Origin: an uncultured Lachnospiraceae bacterium
GTDB lineage: Bacteria; Bacillota; Clostridia; Lachnospirales; Lachnospiraceae
Direction: 5' to 3'
DNA length: 48,136 nucleotides
Assembly (NCBI GenBank): GCA_902774725.1
Contig: CACYJP010000002.1
Location: forward strand, 1 to 48,136
Of this stretch, positions 25,155 to 33,625 are shown in pieces. Position 1 is the first letter of the stretch, and each line of letters begins with the position of its first letter. A program made the position numbers and the translations under genes. A model generated the notes under the pieces. The model was not told the DNA's origin, did no database searches, and was given only the letters and a program-made list of their open reading frames with translations.

Positions 25155-26096
25155 CTAAACAGTAGTTTTTCTTATATTTGAATCAAACCACTTGCTGTAT
25201 CCGATCCAGCCAGTCTCGGTTACTGAGCTCTCCGCTTCTGCTCTGAAGCTTTCCATCTTGGCATCTGTGTTGTCTGCAAAGGAAAGAGCTACTGCTTCTA
25301 CAAGCTGTGGTTTCTTTGGTGATCCATACTCAAGCTCTCCATGATGAGCAAGTATACAGTGCTCAAGCTCACTCTGAAGAAGTGGTGGGAAGCCTTCTAT
25401 TTCATTTGCTTTATCTCTCACCATCATTGCTCCCATAACTATATGTCCCAGGAGATTTCCCTCATCAGTATAATCATTCTCAGGGAACTTTGAAAGCTCG
25501 TGCAGCTTACCTATATCGTGGCATATGGATGCGGTTATTAACAGATCTCTGTTGATTATGTCATATGACGAAGCAAGGAAGTCACACATCTTGGTAACTG
25601 CCAGTGTATGCTGAAGAAGTCCACCGATAAAGTTGTGATGAACAGCCTTTGCAGCACTATGCTTCTTGAACCTCTTTGCGAAGTTTTCATCATCCACAAA
25701 AAAGCTCTTTAACAGCCTGCTCAGATATTCGTTCTTTACACTGTTTACAAAACCGAGAAGCTCTGTATACATCTCTTCTACGTTATATTTCGTATATGGC
25801 ATATATTCTGACTCATCATAGGTGCCTTCCTGCGCCTTCTGTATACGCCTTACATTCATCTGAAGACTGTTGTTATAAACAGTTATCTGGCCATCAACCT
25901 TGATAAAGTCCATAGCTTCAAAATGTGCTATCGCATTTGACAGATCCCAGACCTTTGCATCCAGAGTTCCGGTCTTGTCCTGAAGCACGAGACTGTAATA
26001 AGTCTTTCCATTCTTTGACTGGGCAACCACCTTTTGTTTGCAGAAATAAACCTCTGAGATATTATCTCCTTCGCGGAGCGTATTTATATAATTCAT
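25155..26096 (-). CDS. yhaM: YhaM-type 3'-5' exoribonuclease (OB fold plus HD domain)
   Basis: The 313-residue protein has an N-terminal OB-fold nucleic-acid domain (TYYSLVLQDKTGTLDAKVWD). An HD domain follows with HNFIGGLLQHTLAV, SICHDIGK and a later AHHGELEYGSP, all matching the YhaM/CBF1 family. These enzymes trim RNA and some DNA from the 3' end in Firmicutes. AAAGG lies nine bases before the ATG. The gene is divergent from mutS2 and has its own extended -10 promoter. Confidence 0.93.
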   Translation of the reverse strand: MNYINTLREGDNISEVYFCKQKVVAQSKNGKTYYSLVLQDKTGTLDAKVWDLSNAIAHFEAMDFIKVDGQITVYNNSLQMNVRRIQKAQEGTYDESEYMPYTKYNVEEMYTELLGFVNSVKNEYLSRLLKSFFVDDENFAKRFKKHSAAKAVHHNFIGGLLQHTLAVTKMCDFLASSYDIINRDLLITASICHDIGKLHELSKFPENDYTDEGNLLGHIVMGAMMVRDKANEIEGFPPLLQSELEHCILAHHGELEYGSPKKPQLVEAVALSFADNTDAKMESFRAEAESSVTETGWIGYSKWFDSNIRKTTV

Positions 26097-26130
26097 GCTA
26101 ATGTGCCTTTCTATTTAGATATAATGTCAT

Positions 26131-26140
26131 ATTATAGCAA
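26131..26140 (-). promoter_or_regulatory. extended -10 promoter of the yhaM-type gene
   Basis: The minus strand reads TTGCTATAAT, a TGnTATAAT extended -10 element, 35 bases upstream of the start codon. No good -35 box is visible, as is common for this promoter class. Confidence 0.6.
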
Positions 26141-26207
26141 GAACTCTACATTTATGCTAGTTAAAAGAGTTTATCTTTAGCCCACCTCTAAAAAAGAATG
26201 ATGTATT

Positions 26208-26235
26208 TTGACACTTACGCTAAATCTGTTATAAA
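26208..26235 (+). promoter_or_regulatory. mutS2 promoter
   Basis: TTGACA (26208-26213), 16 bases and TATAAA (26230-26235). The transcript should begin near 26242. This rules out the in-frame ATG at 26236 as the start of the protein. Confidence 0.75.
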
Positions 26236-26277
26236 ATGAGGGTTAGCAACAAATATATATTGGAGTACTTTTTTATT

Positions 26278-28674
26278 ATGAATAAACGCTCAATACGTGT
26301 ACTTGAATTTAATAAGATACTGGATCAGCTTTCAGACTATGCTGTAACAGAGGATGCCAAGAGAAAGGTTGCAGGTCTTCGACCTTATAATGACAGAAAC
26401 AAGATCGAGCAGCTGCAGCAAAATACTCGTGATGCATTTGTTAGACTTGAGAAGTATGGCCAGGTTTCTTTTTCCGGAATAAAGAATATAAAAGAATCCC
26501 TGAAGCTTCTTGAAATCGACTCAACTCTGTCTGCATCTGAGCTTTTGGATATGGCAGCTCTTCTTGAGGCAGCTTCTGAAGTTAAAAAATATGGTGAGAT
26601 AGCAGGCTCAGATGAGGATAGTGAACACAAGGTCTTTGATTCACTTACTCCTCTTTTTGATGAGCTGCTTCCACTGGAGGATATATCAAGTGAGATAAGA
26701 CGCTGTATCATCTCCTCTGACGAAATAGCTGACGATGCTTCAGGTAACCTCAAGGCTATCAGAAGAAAAATCACTTCCTCAGAGGCAGAGGTTCATAACG
26801 TTCTGAACAAAATGATCAAGAGCTCCAGCAACCGTGATATGCTCATGGATGCTCTTATTACTATGCGTAATGGCAGATACTGTATCCCTGTAAAAATAGA
26901 GCATAAAAATGCATTTCCGGGAATGGTTCACGACCGCTCAGCAACAGGTTCTACTGTTTTTATTGAACCGATGCAGGTTGTAGAGATAAACAACAGTATT
27001 CAGGAGCTTCATAATGATGAGTTACTTGAAATCGAGAAAATACTCTCAGACCTGAGTGCTATGCTCACTCCTGTCAGAGAGGAAATATATATAAACTACA
27101 AGACACTCATTGAGCTTGATTTTTGTTTTGCAAAGGCTAAGTATGCTGCCGCAATCGATGCAACAGAGCCTGTTTTTAACGACGATGGTATAGTCGAGCT
27201 GAAGCGAGCTGTTCATCCGCTTCTGGAAAAGAGCACCGCTGTTCCTATCGACCTGACTCTTGGGGATAATTACAATCTTCTTATAATTACAGGTCCTAAT
27301 ACCGGTGGTAAGACTGTGTCATTAAAGACTCTCGGTCTTCTCACTCTTATGGGCCAGGCCGGACTTCACATACCTGCTATGGATGGAAGCAGACTTTCGG
27401 TTTTTGATGACGTATTTGCAGATATCGGTGATGAGCAAAGCATCGAGCTCAGTCTCTCGACCTTCTCATCGCATATGACAAATATCATATATATCGTTAA
27501 GCATGCAACAGCCGGTTCACTTGTTCTTTTTGATGAGCCCGGTGGTGGAACCGATCCAACTGAGGGTGCCGCACTTGCCATCTCTATCCTTGAGAGCCTA
27601 AAGACTAAGGGTGCCCGCGTTATGGCCACAACTCACTATACTGAGCTTAAAACCTATGCTATTGCAACTGAAGGAGTTGAAAATGCATCCTGCGAATTTG
27701 ATATAAAATCCCTCAAGCCTACATACAGACTTATGATAGGTATTCCGGGATCTTCAAATGCATTTGCCATCGCTAAAAGACTGGGAATGCCTGATGATAT
27801 AATCGATGCCGGCAAGAAGAACATCGACGAAGAACAAAAGAATATGGAGCGTATTATCGCTCAGCTTGAGGAGTCAGAAAAAGAGGCAACGCGACTTAAA
27901 AATGAGCTTGAAATAGAAGAACGCTCCCAGAAGCAGCTTCTTCAAAGGCTTTCCGAAAAAGAAGAAAAGCTCGACACCAAGAAAGAAGAGATTCTCGAAA
28001 AGGCGCGTATAGAAGCACGAGAAATCCTTGAAGATGCAAAGTCTGTTGCCGATGACGCAATAAAAAGCTATAATAAATGGTTGAAGAACCCTTCTTCTGT
28101 TGATGCTCGTGATATGGAGAAGAAGAGATCTGACATAAGAAACAAACGTGACAAGTTCACAAGCAAGGAAGAAAAACAGATACAAAGCTCCGGCCATAAA
28201 GCAGGCGACTTTAGTATAGGTGACAGAGTCAGAGTTCTAAGCCTGAATGTAGATGGACATATCGTTGAGCTTGCTGATTCAAAGGGGCTCTTCCTTGTAG
28301 AAATGGGAATACTAACTTCCAGGTTCCCGGCGAACGACCTTCTCATTATAGAGGAAAAGACCGAGGGAATAAAGGAAGTACAGAAGAAATACAAGCAGGC
28401 AGGAAACTCATCATCAGGAGTTGCACTTACATTTAAGCCTGAGATCAATCTGCTTGGTAAAACAGTCGACGAAGCAATCGCAGCACTTGATAAGTACCTG
28501 GATGATGCACTGCTCACACATGTTGAACAGGTGACAATCATACATGGTAAGGGAACAGGTGCTCTGAGAACCGGTATTTGGAATTATTTGAAAAGAAAAA
28601 GCTTTGTGAAGGATTTCAGAAAAGGGGAATTCGGAGAGGGAGATGCTGGAGTTACCATAGTTACATTTAAGTAA
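26278..28674 (+). CDS. mutS2: MutS2 family protein with Smr nuclease domain
   Basis: The 798-residue protein has the MutS core (lever and clamp helices), Walker A TGPNTGGKTVSLK, Walker B LFDEPGGGTDP and a long charged coiled coil (about residues 500-600). The C-terminal Smr domain has INLLGKTVDEA and the HGKGTGALR motif. MutS2 acts on recombination intermediates and, in Bacillus, on collided ribosomes. I placed the start at 26278 (MNKRSIRVLEF). The promoter overlaps the only upstream ATG, and GGAG lies 12 bases before this one. It may be co-transcribed with the downstream two-component genes. Confidence 0.94.
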   Translation: MNKRSIRVLEFNKILDQLSDYAVTEDAKRKVAGLRPYNDRNKIEQLQQNTRDAFVRLEKYGQVSFSGIKNIKESLKLLEIDSTLSASELLDMAALLEAASEVKKYGEIAGSDEDSEHKVFDSLTPLFDELLPLEDISSEIRRCIISSDEIADDASGNLKAIRRKITSSEAEVHNVLNKMIKSSSNRDMLMDALITMRNGRYCIPVKIEHKNAFPGMVHDRSATGSTVFIEPMQVVEINNSIQELHNDELLEIEKILSDLSAMLTPVREEIYINYKTLIELDFCFAKAKYAAAIDATEPVFNDDGIVELKRAVHPLLEKSTAVPIDLTLGDNYNLLIITGPNTGGKTVSLKTLGLLTLMGQAGLHIPAMDGSRLSVFDDVFADIGDEQSIELSLSTFSSHMTNIIYIVKHATAGSLVLFDEPGGGTDPTEGAALAISILESLKTKGARVMATTHYTELKTYAIATEGVENASCEFDIKSLKPTYRLMIGIPGSSNAFAIAKRLGMPDDIIDAGKKNIDEEQKNMERIIAQLEESEKEATRLKNELEIEERSQKQLLQRLSEKEEKLDTKKEEILEKARIEAREILEDAKSVADDAIKSYNKWLKNPSSVDARDMEKKRSDIRNKRDKFTSKEEKQIQSSGHKAGDFSIGDRVRVLSLNVDGHIVELADSKGLFLVEMGILTSRFPANDLLIIEEKTEGIKEVQKKYKQAGNSSSGVALTFKPEINLLGKTVDEAIAALDKYLDDALLTHVEQVTIIHGKGTGALRTGIWNYLKRKSFVKDFRKGEFGEGDAGVTIVTFK

Positions 28675-28717
28675 GCTTCTATCACACCTTTCTTCGAACA
28701 AATTAAAGGAGAGGGAT

Positions 28718-29437
28718 ATGTTAAAACAAAAAGTTCTTATAGTTGATGATGATGAAAATATAGCTGAGCTTATCTCACTGTATCTTGAAAAGGAGCAGTA
28801 TGATACAGAAACAGCCGGCAGCGGCGAAGAAGCCCTGAAAATAGTTGAGGTCTATAATCCGGATCTTATACTTCTTGATATAATGCTTCCGGGAATTGAC
28901 GGCTACGAAACCTGCCAGCAGATCAGAAAGACAAGGGATGTCCCTATTATCATGCTTTCTGCTAAGGGCGAGGTTTTCGATAAGGTTCTCGGTCTCAAGA
29001 TGGGTGCCGATGATTATATCGTAAAGCCTTTTGATTCAAACGAAATGATAGCCAGAGTGAGCGCTGTTTTAAGGCGTGCCGGAACTTCAAAATCAGAAGA
29101 GCCTGTTAATGAAAATGATTTCGAGCATACAGGTGATTTTGTTGAGTTTGACCACCTTATCGTTAATATATCAAACTACACAGTTACATTTAATGATGCG
29201 CCTCTTGATATGCCTCCAAAGGAACTGGAGCTGCTCTACTTCCTTGCTTCACATCCAAATCAGGTTTTTACAAGAGACCAGCTTCTAAACCAGCTTTGGG
29301 GATATGACTTTATCGGAGATACAAGAACCGTTGACGTTCATATAAAGAGACTCCGTGAAAAGCTGAAGAATAATTATAACTGGTCTATACAGACAGTTTA
29401 TCGAATCGGTTACAAATTTGAAGTGATTTCGAGGTAG
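28718..29437 (+). CDS. OmpR/PhoB-family response regulator
   Basis: This 239-residue regulator has a receiver domain with acidic pocket DDD (10-12), phospho-acceptor Asp54 in LLDIMLPGIDG and Lys in IVKPF. The winged-helix domain carries LLYFLASHPNQVFTRDQLL and the DTRTVDVHIKRLREKL recognition region. AAAGGAG precedes the ATG. It is four bases ahead of the sensor kinase, with which it forms a two-component system. The signal is unknown. Confidence 0.95.
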   Translation: MLKQKVLIVDDDENIAELISLYLEKEQYDTETAGSGEEALKIVEVYNPDLILLDIMLPGIDGYETCQQIRKTRDVPIIMLSAKGEVFDKVLGLKMGADDYIVKPFDSNEMIARVSAVLRRAGTSKSEEPVNENDFEHTGDFVEFDHLIVNISNYTVTFNDAPLDMPPKELELLYFLASHPNQVFTRDQLLNQLWGYDFIGDTRTVDVHIKRLREKLKNNYNWSIQTVYRIGYKFEVISR

Positions 29438-29441
29438 TATT

Positions 29442-30992
29442 ATGCAACATTCCGTACTGGACAGAATATATCTGGCTTTCCTTCTGATACTTATAGTATC
29501 ATTTGTTTTTATTATATTCTTTATTTCGTTTTTTACGAGAAAATCTCTTATTTCGGAAAAGCAGACTACACTAACAAACGAAGCAACTCTTATTGCAAGT
29601 CAGACTATTATTGATTACAAATCCGGTAATATCTCTGCGTCCGATCTTGCATCTTATTTTGATTACTATTCAGAAACACTGCAGTCAGATATATGGTATG
29701 TAGATGAACATGGACGTTTCATTGCAACGTCCGGTTATTTTGATGACCTGACTAAAGTCGATATTGAAACAGCAACCATAGATAAATCAACTATTGCTAT
29801 CCTCAAAAAGCTTCCTTCAAGCATTTACAGTCTGGATAAGGATTTTGATATTAAGAAAAAAAATGCAAAAGTTTCTGATTTTCATGGTGTATACAACACA
29901 AACGTTATTTCTGTAAATGCACCTATCTATATAAACAACTATGATCCAAAAACAGATACTAACACCCGATTTTTCCTTGGCTCGATTATCATTCATTCCT
30001 CTACTGAGGATATAAACAAAGCGCTGAGAAATATCTACAGCATCAGCTTTATTCCATGTCTGGTAATTATCATCATAGCCTTTGCTCTGATTCAGATAAT
30101 TTCCCATAAGGTCCTTAGACCTATAAAGAAACTGGCTGAGGTTGCACAGGATTATTCAAAGGGAGACTTCGACGTTAAGACTGAGATCTCATCTGACGAT
30201 GAGATAGGCCAGCTGGCTGATTCAATGGAATACATGGCCTCCGAACTTTCAAAGCTTGAAGAATACAGACACGAGTTTATCTCCAATATCTCTCACGATT
30301 TCAGAAGTCCGCTCACCTCTATAAAAGGATATGTCACTGCTATTCAGGATGGTACAATTCCACCTGAAAAACAGGATAGATATCTGAATATAGTTCTTGA
30401 TGAGACAAACCGTCTGACCAAGCTGACACAGGGACTTCTTGATCTGAACAGACTCGAGATATATGGGCCTTATCTGAACCTGACGGATTTTGATTTCATA
30501 GATATAATACGTACAACCTTAAATACATTTGAAATAAAATGTATCGACCGAAATATAGCTATTTACTTAAATAACCATGCAGAGGTTACGGTTGTAACAG
30601 CTGATAAGACCAAGATACAACAGGTAGTTTACAATCTGATTGATAACGCGATCAAGTTCACTCCCGGTGGAAAAAATATATACATAACCATCGTTGAAAA
30701 GGGTGAAAAGCTTCAGGTTTCTGTCCGTGATGAAGGTATCGGTATGAGCGAAGAGACCCAGAAGAAGATATGGACAAGATTCTATAAGGACGATACCAGC
30801 AGAGGTAAAGATAAAGCCGGAACAGGACTTGGTCTTGCTATAACGAAGGAAATAATAAAAGCACATAACGAAACAATTGATGTATCCAGTACAGAAGGAG
30901 AAGGCTCCGAATTTGTCTTCACACTCAAGAAGGCATCTGAAGATGCAACTCATTCCGGTGAAACACAGATACTTGTTAATGCATCCAATTAA
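29442..30992 (+). CDS. sensor histidine kinase, partner of the OmpR regulator
   Basis: The 516-residue membrane kinase has a first helix at about 10-31, an extracytoplasmic sensor region (32-200) and a second helix at about 200-221. A HAMP domain (221-275) is followed by HisKA with His285 in NISHDFRSP. The HATPase has NLIDNAIKFTPGG, RDEGIGMS and GTGLGLAI. The sensor part resembles PAS/Cache-like folds in predicted strand content only. It follows the regulator gene by four bases. Confidence 0.94.
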   Translation: MQHSVLDRIYLAFLLILIVSFVFIIFFISFFTRKSLISEKQTTLTNEATLIASQTIIDYKSGNISASDLASYFDYYSETLQSDIWYVDEHGRFIATSGYFDDLTKVDIETATIDKSTIAILKKLPSSIYSLDKDFDIKKKNAKVSDFHGVYNTNVISVNAPIYINNYDPKTDTNTRFFLGSIIIHSSTEDINKALRNIYSISFIPCLVIIIIAFALIQIISHKVLRPIKKLAEVAQDYSKGDFDVKTEISSDDEIGQLADSMEYMASELSKLEEYRHEFISNISHDFRSPLTSIKGYVTAIQDGTIPPEKQDRYLNIVLDETNRLTKLTQGLLDLNRLEIYGPYLNLTDFDFIDIIRTTLNTFEIKCIDRNIAIYLNNHAEVTVVTADKTKIQQVVYNLIDNAIKFTPGGKNIYITIVEKGEKLQVSVRDEGIGMSEETQKKIWTRFYKDDTSRGKDKAGTGLGLAITKEIIKAHNETIDVSSTEGEGSEFVFTLKKASEDATHSGETQILVNASN

Positions 30993-30995
30993 GTT

Positions 30996-31038
30996 GAGAA
31001 TAGATATACGAGAAATAGATATAAGAGAGGAACAGATA
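30996..31038 (+). repeat. degenerate tandem repeat before the Lrp gene
   Basis: Three units of 14-16 bases resemble GAGAAATAGATATAA and run into the ribosome site GAGAGG of the lrp-like gene. They may have arisen by slippage. A function, such as tuning translation, is only possible. Confidence 0.35.
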
Positions 31039-31039
31039 T

Positions 31040-31528
31040 ATGAGAACTGAAATACTTGAGCTTCTTGAAAAAAACAGCAGACTTTCTGCAGGCGAGATAG
31101 CCGCTATGCTGAATCTCGACGAAAGCACTGTTGAAAAAGAAATAAAAACTATGGAAAAAGAAAAGATCATTTGTGGTTATCACGCACTTGTTGACTGGGA
31201 AAAGGTAAACAAGGAAACTGTCACAGCTCAGATAGGAGTAAAGATATCTCCTGTACGCGGAGAGGGCTTTGACAGAATTGCAACAAGAATAAGTAAATTT
31301 GACGAGGTAAACTCTGTATATCTTATGTCCGGAGCGAGCTACGATCTGATACTCACTATTGAAGGAGAGTCACTTAGAGAGATCTCCCGATTTGTTTATG
31401 AAAAAATAGCAGCTATGGACACAGTAGTTTCTACAGCAACTTTTTTTGTTCTGAAAAAATACAAGGATCACAACGTTGAGATGACTGATGGTCCTGATGA
31501 CGACGAAAGAATCCAGGTAATGGCATAA
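31040..31528 (+). CDS. Lrp/AsnC-family regulator
   Basis: The 162-residue protein has an AsnC-type winged helix-turn-helix (SAGEIAAMLNLDESTVEKEI, about residues 15-40) and a C-terminal RAM ligand-binding domain (about 70-150; NSVYLMSGASYDLILTIEG). Lrp/AsnC proteins sense amino acids. The gene stands 12 bases before an aminotransferase gene, so it probably controls that gene in response to an amino acid. Confidence 0.92.
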   Translation: MRTEILELLEKNSRLSAGEIAAMLNLDESTVEKEIKTMEKEKIICGYHALVDWEKVNKETVTAQIGVKISPVRGEGFDRIATRISKFDEVNSVYLMSGASYDLILTIEGESLREISRFVYEKIAAMDTVVSTATFFVLKKYKDHNVEMTDGPDDDERIQVMA

Positions 31529-31540
31529 AGGAGAATTGAA

Positions 31541-32704
31541 ATGAGATCTCTATGTGAGACAGCTAACAATATAAAACCTTCAGGAATAAGAAAGTTCTTT
31601 GATGTTGTAAGTGAGATGCCTGATGCTATCTCACTCGGCGTTGGAGAGCCTGATTTTGATACCCCTTGGCACGTTGTAGATGAAGGTATTTACTCACTTG
31701 AAAAAGGAAAAACCTACTACACATCAAACAGCGGTTTGATGGAGCTGAGAGAAGAAATCTGCAAATGGTATGGACGTAAATATAACATATTTTATAATGC
31801 AGCAAATCAATGTCTCATAACTGTCGGTGGATCTGAGGGAATAGATCTTGCACTTAGAGCTATGCTTAATCCGGGGGATGAGGTTATTATTCCGGAGCCA
31901 AGCTATGTTTCCTATGTACCTTGTGTTAGTCTCGCAGGTGGTGTTCCGATAACTATTGATCTCAAGAATGAAAACTGTTTCAAGCTTACTGCTGAGGAGC
32001 TTAAGGAAGCAATTACAGATAAAACCAAGGTTCTTATTCTGTCATTCCCAAATAATCCTACAGGTGCAATAATGACCAGAAGTGATCTCGAGCCTATCGC
32101 AAAACTCGCCATAGAGCATGATCTCTATGTTATTTCTGATGAGATATACTCTGAGCTGACCTACGGAAAGCAGGGGCACTGTTCTATTGCATCTATCCCC
32201 GGTATGAAGGAAAGAACTATCGTAATAAACGGTTTTTCGAAGGCCTTTGCAATGACAGGCTGGAGACTTGGCTATGCACTCGCCCCTGAAGCGATTGCTT
32301 CAGTAATGACAAAGATCCATCAGTTCTGTATAATGTGTGCTCCGACAACAAGCCAGTATGCTGCAATCGAAGCATTGAAAAACGGCGACAAGGATGTCGC
32401 AATAATGAAGAAATCCTATGATGAAAGAAGGCGCTATCTGTTTAAGCGTCTTACTGATATGAACATGCCTGCTTTCGAACCTCTGGGCGCATTCTATATA
32501 TTCCCGAACATCTCTCGTTTTGGAATGTCCTCGGAGGAGTTTGCTGAAAAGCTCCTTAAAGAACAAAAGCTCGCCGTCGTTCCCGGAACTGCATTCGGAA
32601 ACTCAGGCGAAGGCTTTATTCGTATTTCATATGCTTATTCAATTGACCAGCTAAGAGAAGCTCTTGACAGGATAGAAGCTTTTATCGCCCATATCCCATC
32701 ATAG
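31541..32704 (+). CDS. PLP-dependent class I aminotransferase
   Basis: This 387-residue fold-type I enzyme has pyridoxal-phosphate Lys234 in INGFSKAFAMTGWRLGYA. NNPTG (171-175) and SDEIYSEL (199-206) are the usual cofactor contacts, and Arg near FIRISYA should bind the substrate carboxylate. It resembles aspartate/aromatic aminotransferases of the PatA/AspB type, but the substrate cannot be told from sequence alone. AAAGGAG lies before the ATG. Its last 23 bases overlap the end of the convergent FHA gene. Confidence 0.93.
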   Translation: MRSLCETANNIKPSGIRKFFDVVSEMPDAISLGVGEPDFDTPWHVVDEGIYSLEKGKTYYTSNSGLMELREEICKWYGRKYNIFYNAANQCLITVGGSEGIDLALRAMLNPGDEVIIPEPSYVSYVPCVSLAGGVPITIDLKNENCFKLTAEELKEAITDKTKVLILSFPNNPTGAIMTRSDLEPIAKLAIEHDLYVISDEIYSELTYGKQGHCSIASIPGMKERTIVINGFSKAFAMTGWRLGYALAPEAIASVMTKIHQFCIMCAPTTSQYAAIEALKNGDKDVAIMKKSYDERRRYLFKRLTDMNMPAFEPLGAFYIFPNISRFGMSSEEFAEKLLKEQKLAVVPGTAFGNSGEGFIRISYAYSIDQLREALDRIEAFIAHIPS

Positions 32705-33611
32705 AGGCTTTTCTGGCCTTCGATGTCTGGGAGATATTTATAGCTGCCAGAACTATCGATGCAATTCCTAAAAGAAGAACAACGTAGAATCCCCAGCTTG
32801 CTTTTAAAAGTCCAAATGTTGCACCCTTTACTACAACTAACGCAATGATTGTAATTATCGGGCAGAAAATTGCAAATATCAAAGCTGTGATATTTAATCC
32901 GTATACTCTGTTAAATATTCCATTTGCAATCAAAAGCAACGAATTAACAACAATGAGTATTCCGAATATCAGTATTTTTGAATTAAAAAGATTTCTGCTT
33001 GTATACTTATCTATATAACCATCCCAGCCGCCACCTGCTCCGAAAAATGGGAAGAAACACGAAACTAAAAGTAATGATGATACTATTATCATAGTGATCT
33101 TAAGTCCCATTCCCGAAGAAGCTCCCTGGCTCATCCCGGCTCTTCCATTTGCATACTGATTCATCTGTCTCTGTGGCTGGTACTGCTGCATCTGTGGTTG
33201 CTGGAACTGAGGCTGTCCCTGGAGCTGTTGCATAGATCCTTGAGGAGCCTGATATGCAGCGGCCGCTGCCTGACCAAAGCCGGAATTTTGGTTATAACCC
33301 ACTAAAGGCATCGATATAGTGACAAAATCCTGAGAGCTTGTATTCTTCGCTATCTTAACAGTTCCAACCGCCATTCTCAGAGCCCCTATCTTATTGGAAT
33401 TATAGTATATACCATTAGTACTCTCCATATCCTTTATGAACCATTCTCCGTTCTCCAGATAGAAGCAACCATGTACTCTTGATATGTAATTCTTAGGTAT
33501 CTGAATATCACATTCAGAACTCCTTCCAAAGCTTACAACTTCCTTTCCATAGCTATTTAGATCATACTTTTTATGGCTTCCATCCATACATATGTCTATC
33601 ATACTTAGCAT
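32682..33611 (-). CDS. FHA protein with Gln-rich linker and four membrane helices
   Basis: This 309-residue protein is the last gene of the phosphosignalling locus. An N-terminal FHA domain (about 1-95) has FGRSSECDI, ISRVHG and STNGIYY, so the phosphothreonine-binding residues are intact. A Gln/Pro/Ala-rich linker (about 115-165; MQQLQGQPQFQQPQ) follows, then four membrane helices in the last 140 residues with a Gly-rich first loop. It has the same FHA plus Gln linker design as the gene at 39709. AGGAGGT lies eight bases before the ATG. The membrane domain may be a channel, sensor or anchor; its function is unknown. Confidence 0.88.
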   Translation of the reverse strand: MLSMIDICMDGSHKKYDLNSYGKEVVSFGRSSECDIQIPKNYISRVHGCFYLENGEWFIKDMESTNGIYYNSNKIGALRMAVGTVKIAKNTSSQDFVTISMPLVGYNQNSGFGQAAAAAYQAPQGSMQQLQGQPQFQQPQMQQYQPQRQMNQYANGRAGMSQGASSGMGLKITMIIVSSLLLVSCFFPFFGAGGGWDGYIDKYTSRNLFNSKILIFGILIVVNSLLLIANGIFNRVYGLNITALIFAIFCPIITIIALVVVKGATFGLLKASWGFYVVLLLGIASIVLAAINISQTSKARKASMMGYGR

Positions 33612-33625
33612 TTCCCTTACCTCCT

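Noticed and set aside
26236..26277. Fourteen extra N-terminal codons of mutS2
   Set aside because: The -10 box TATAAA ends directly before this ATG, so the transcript starts downstream of it. Family alignment also begins at MNKRSIR.
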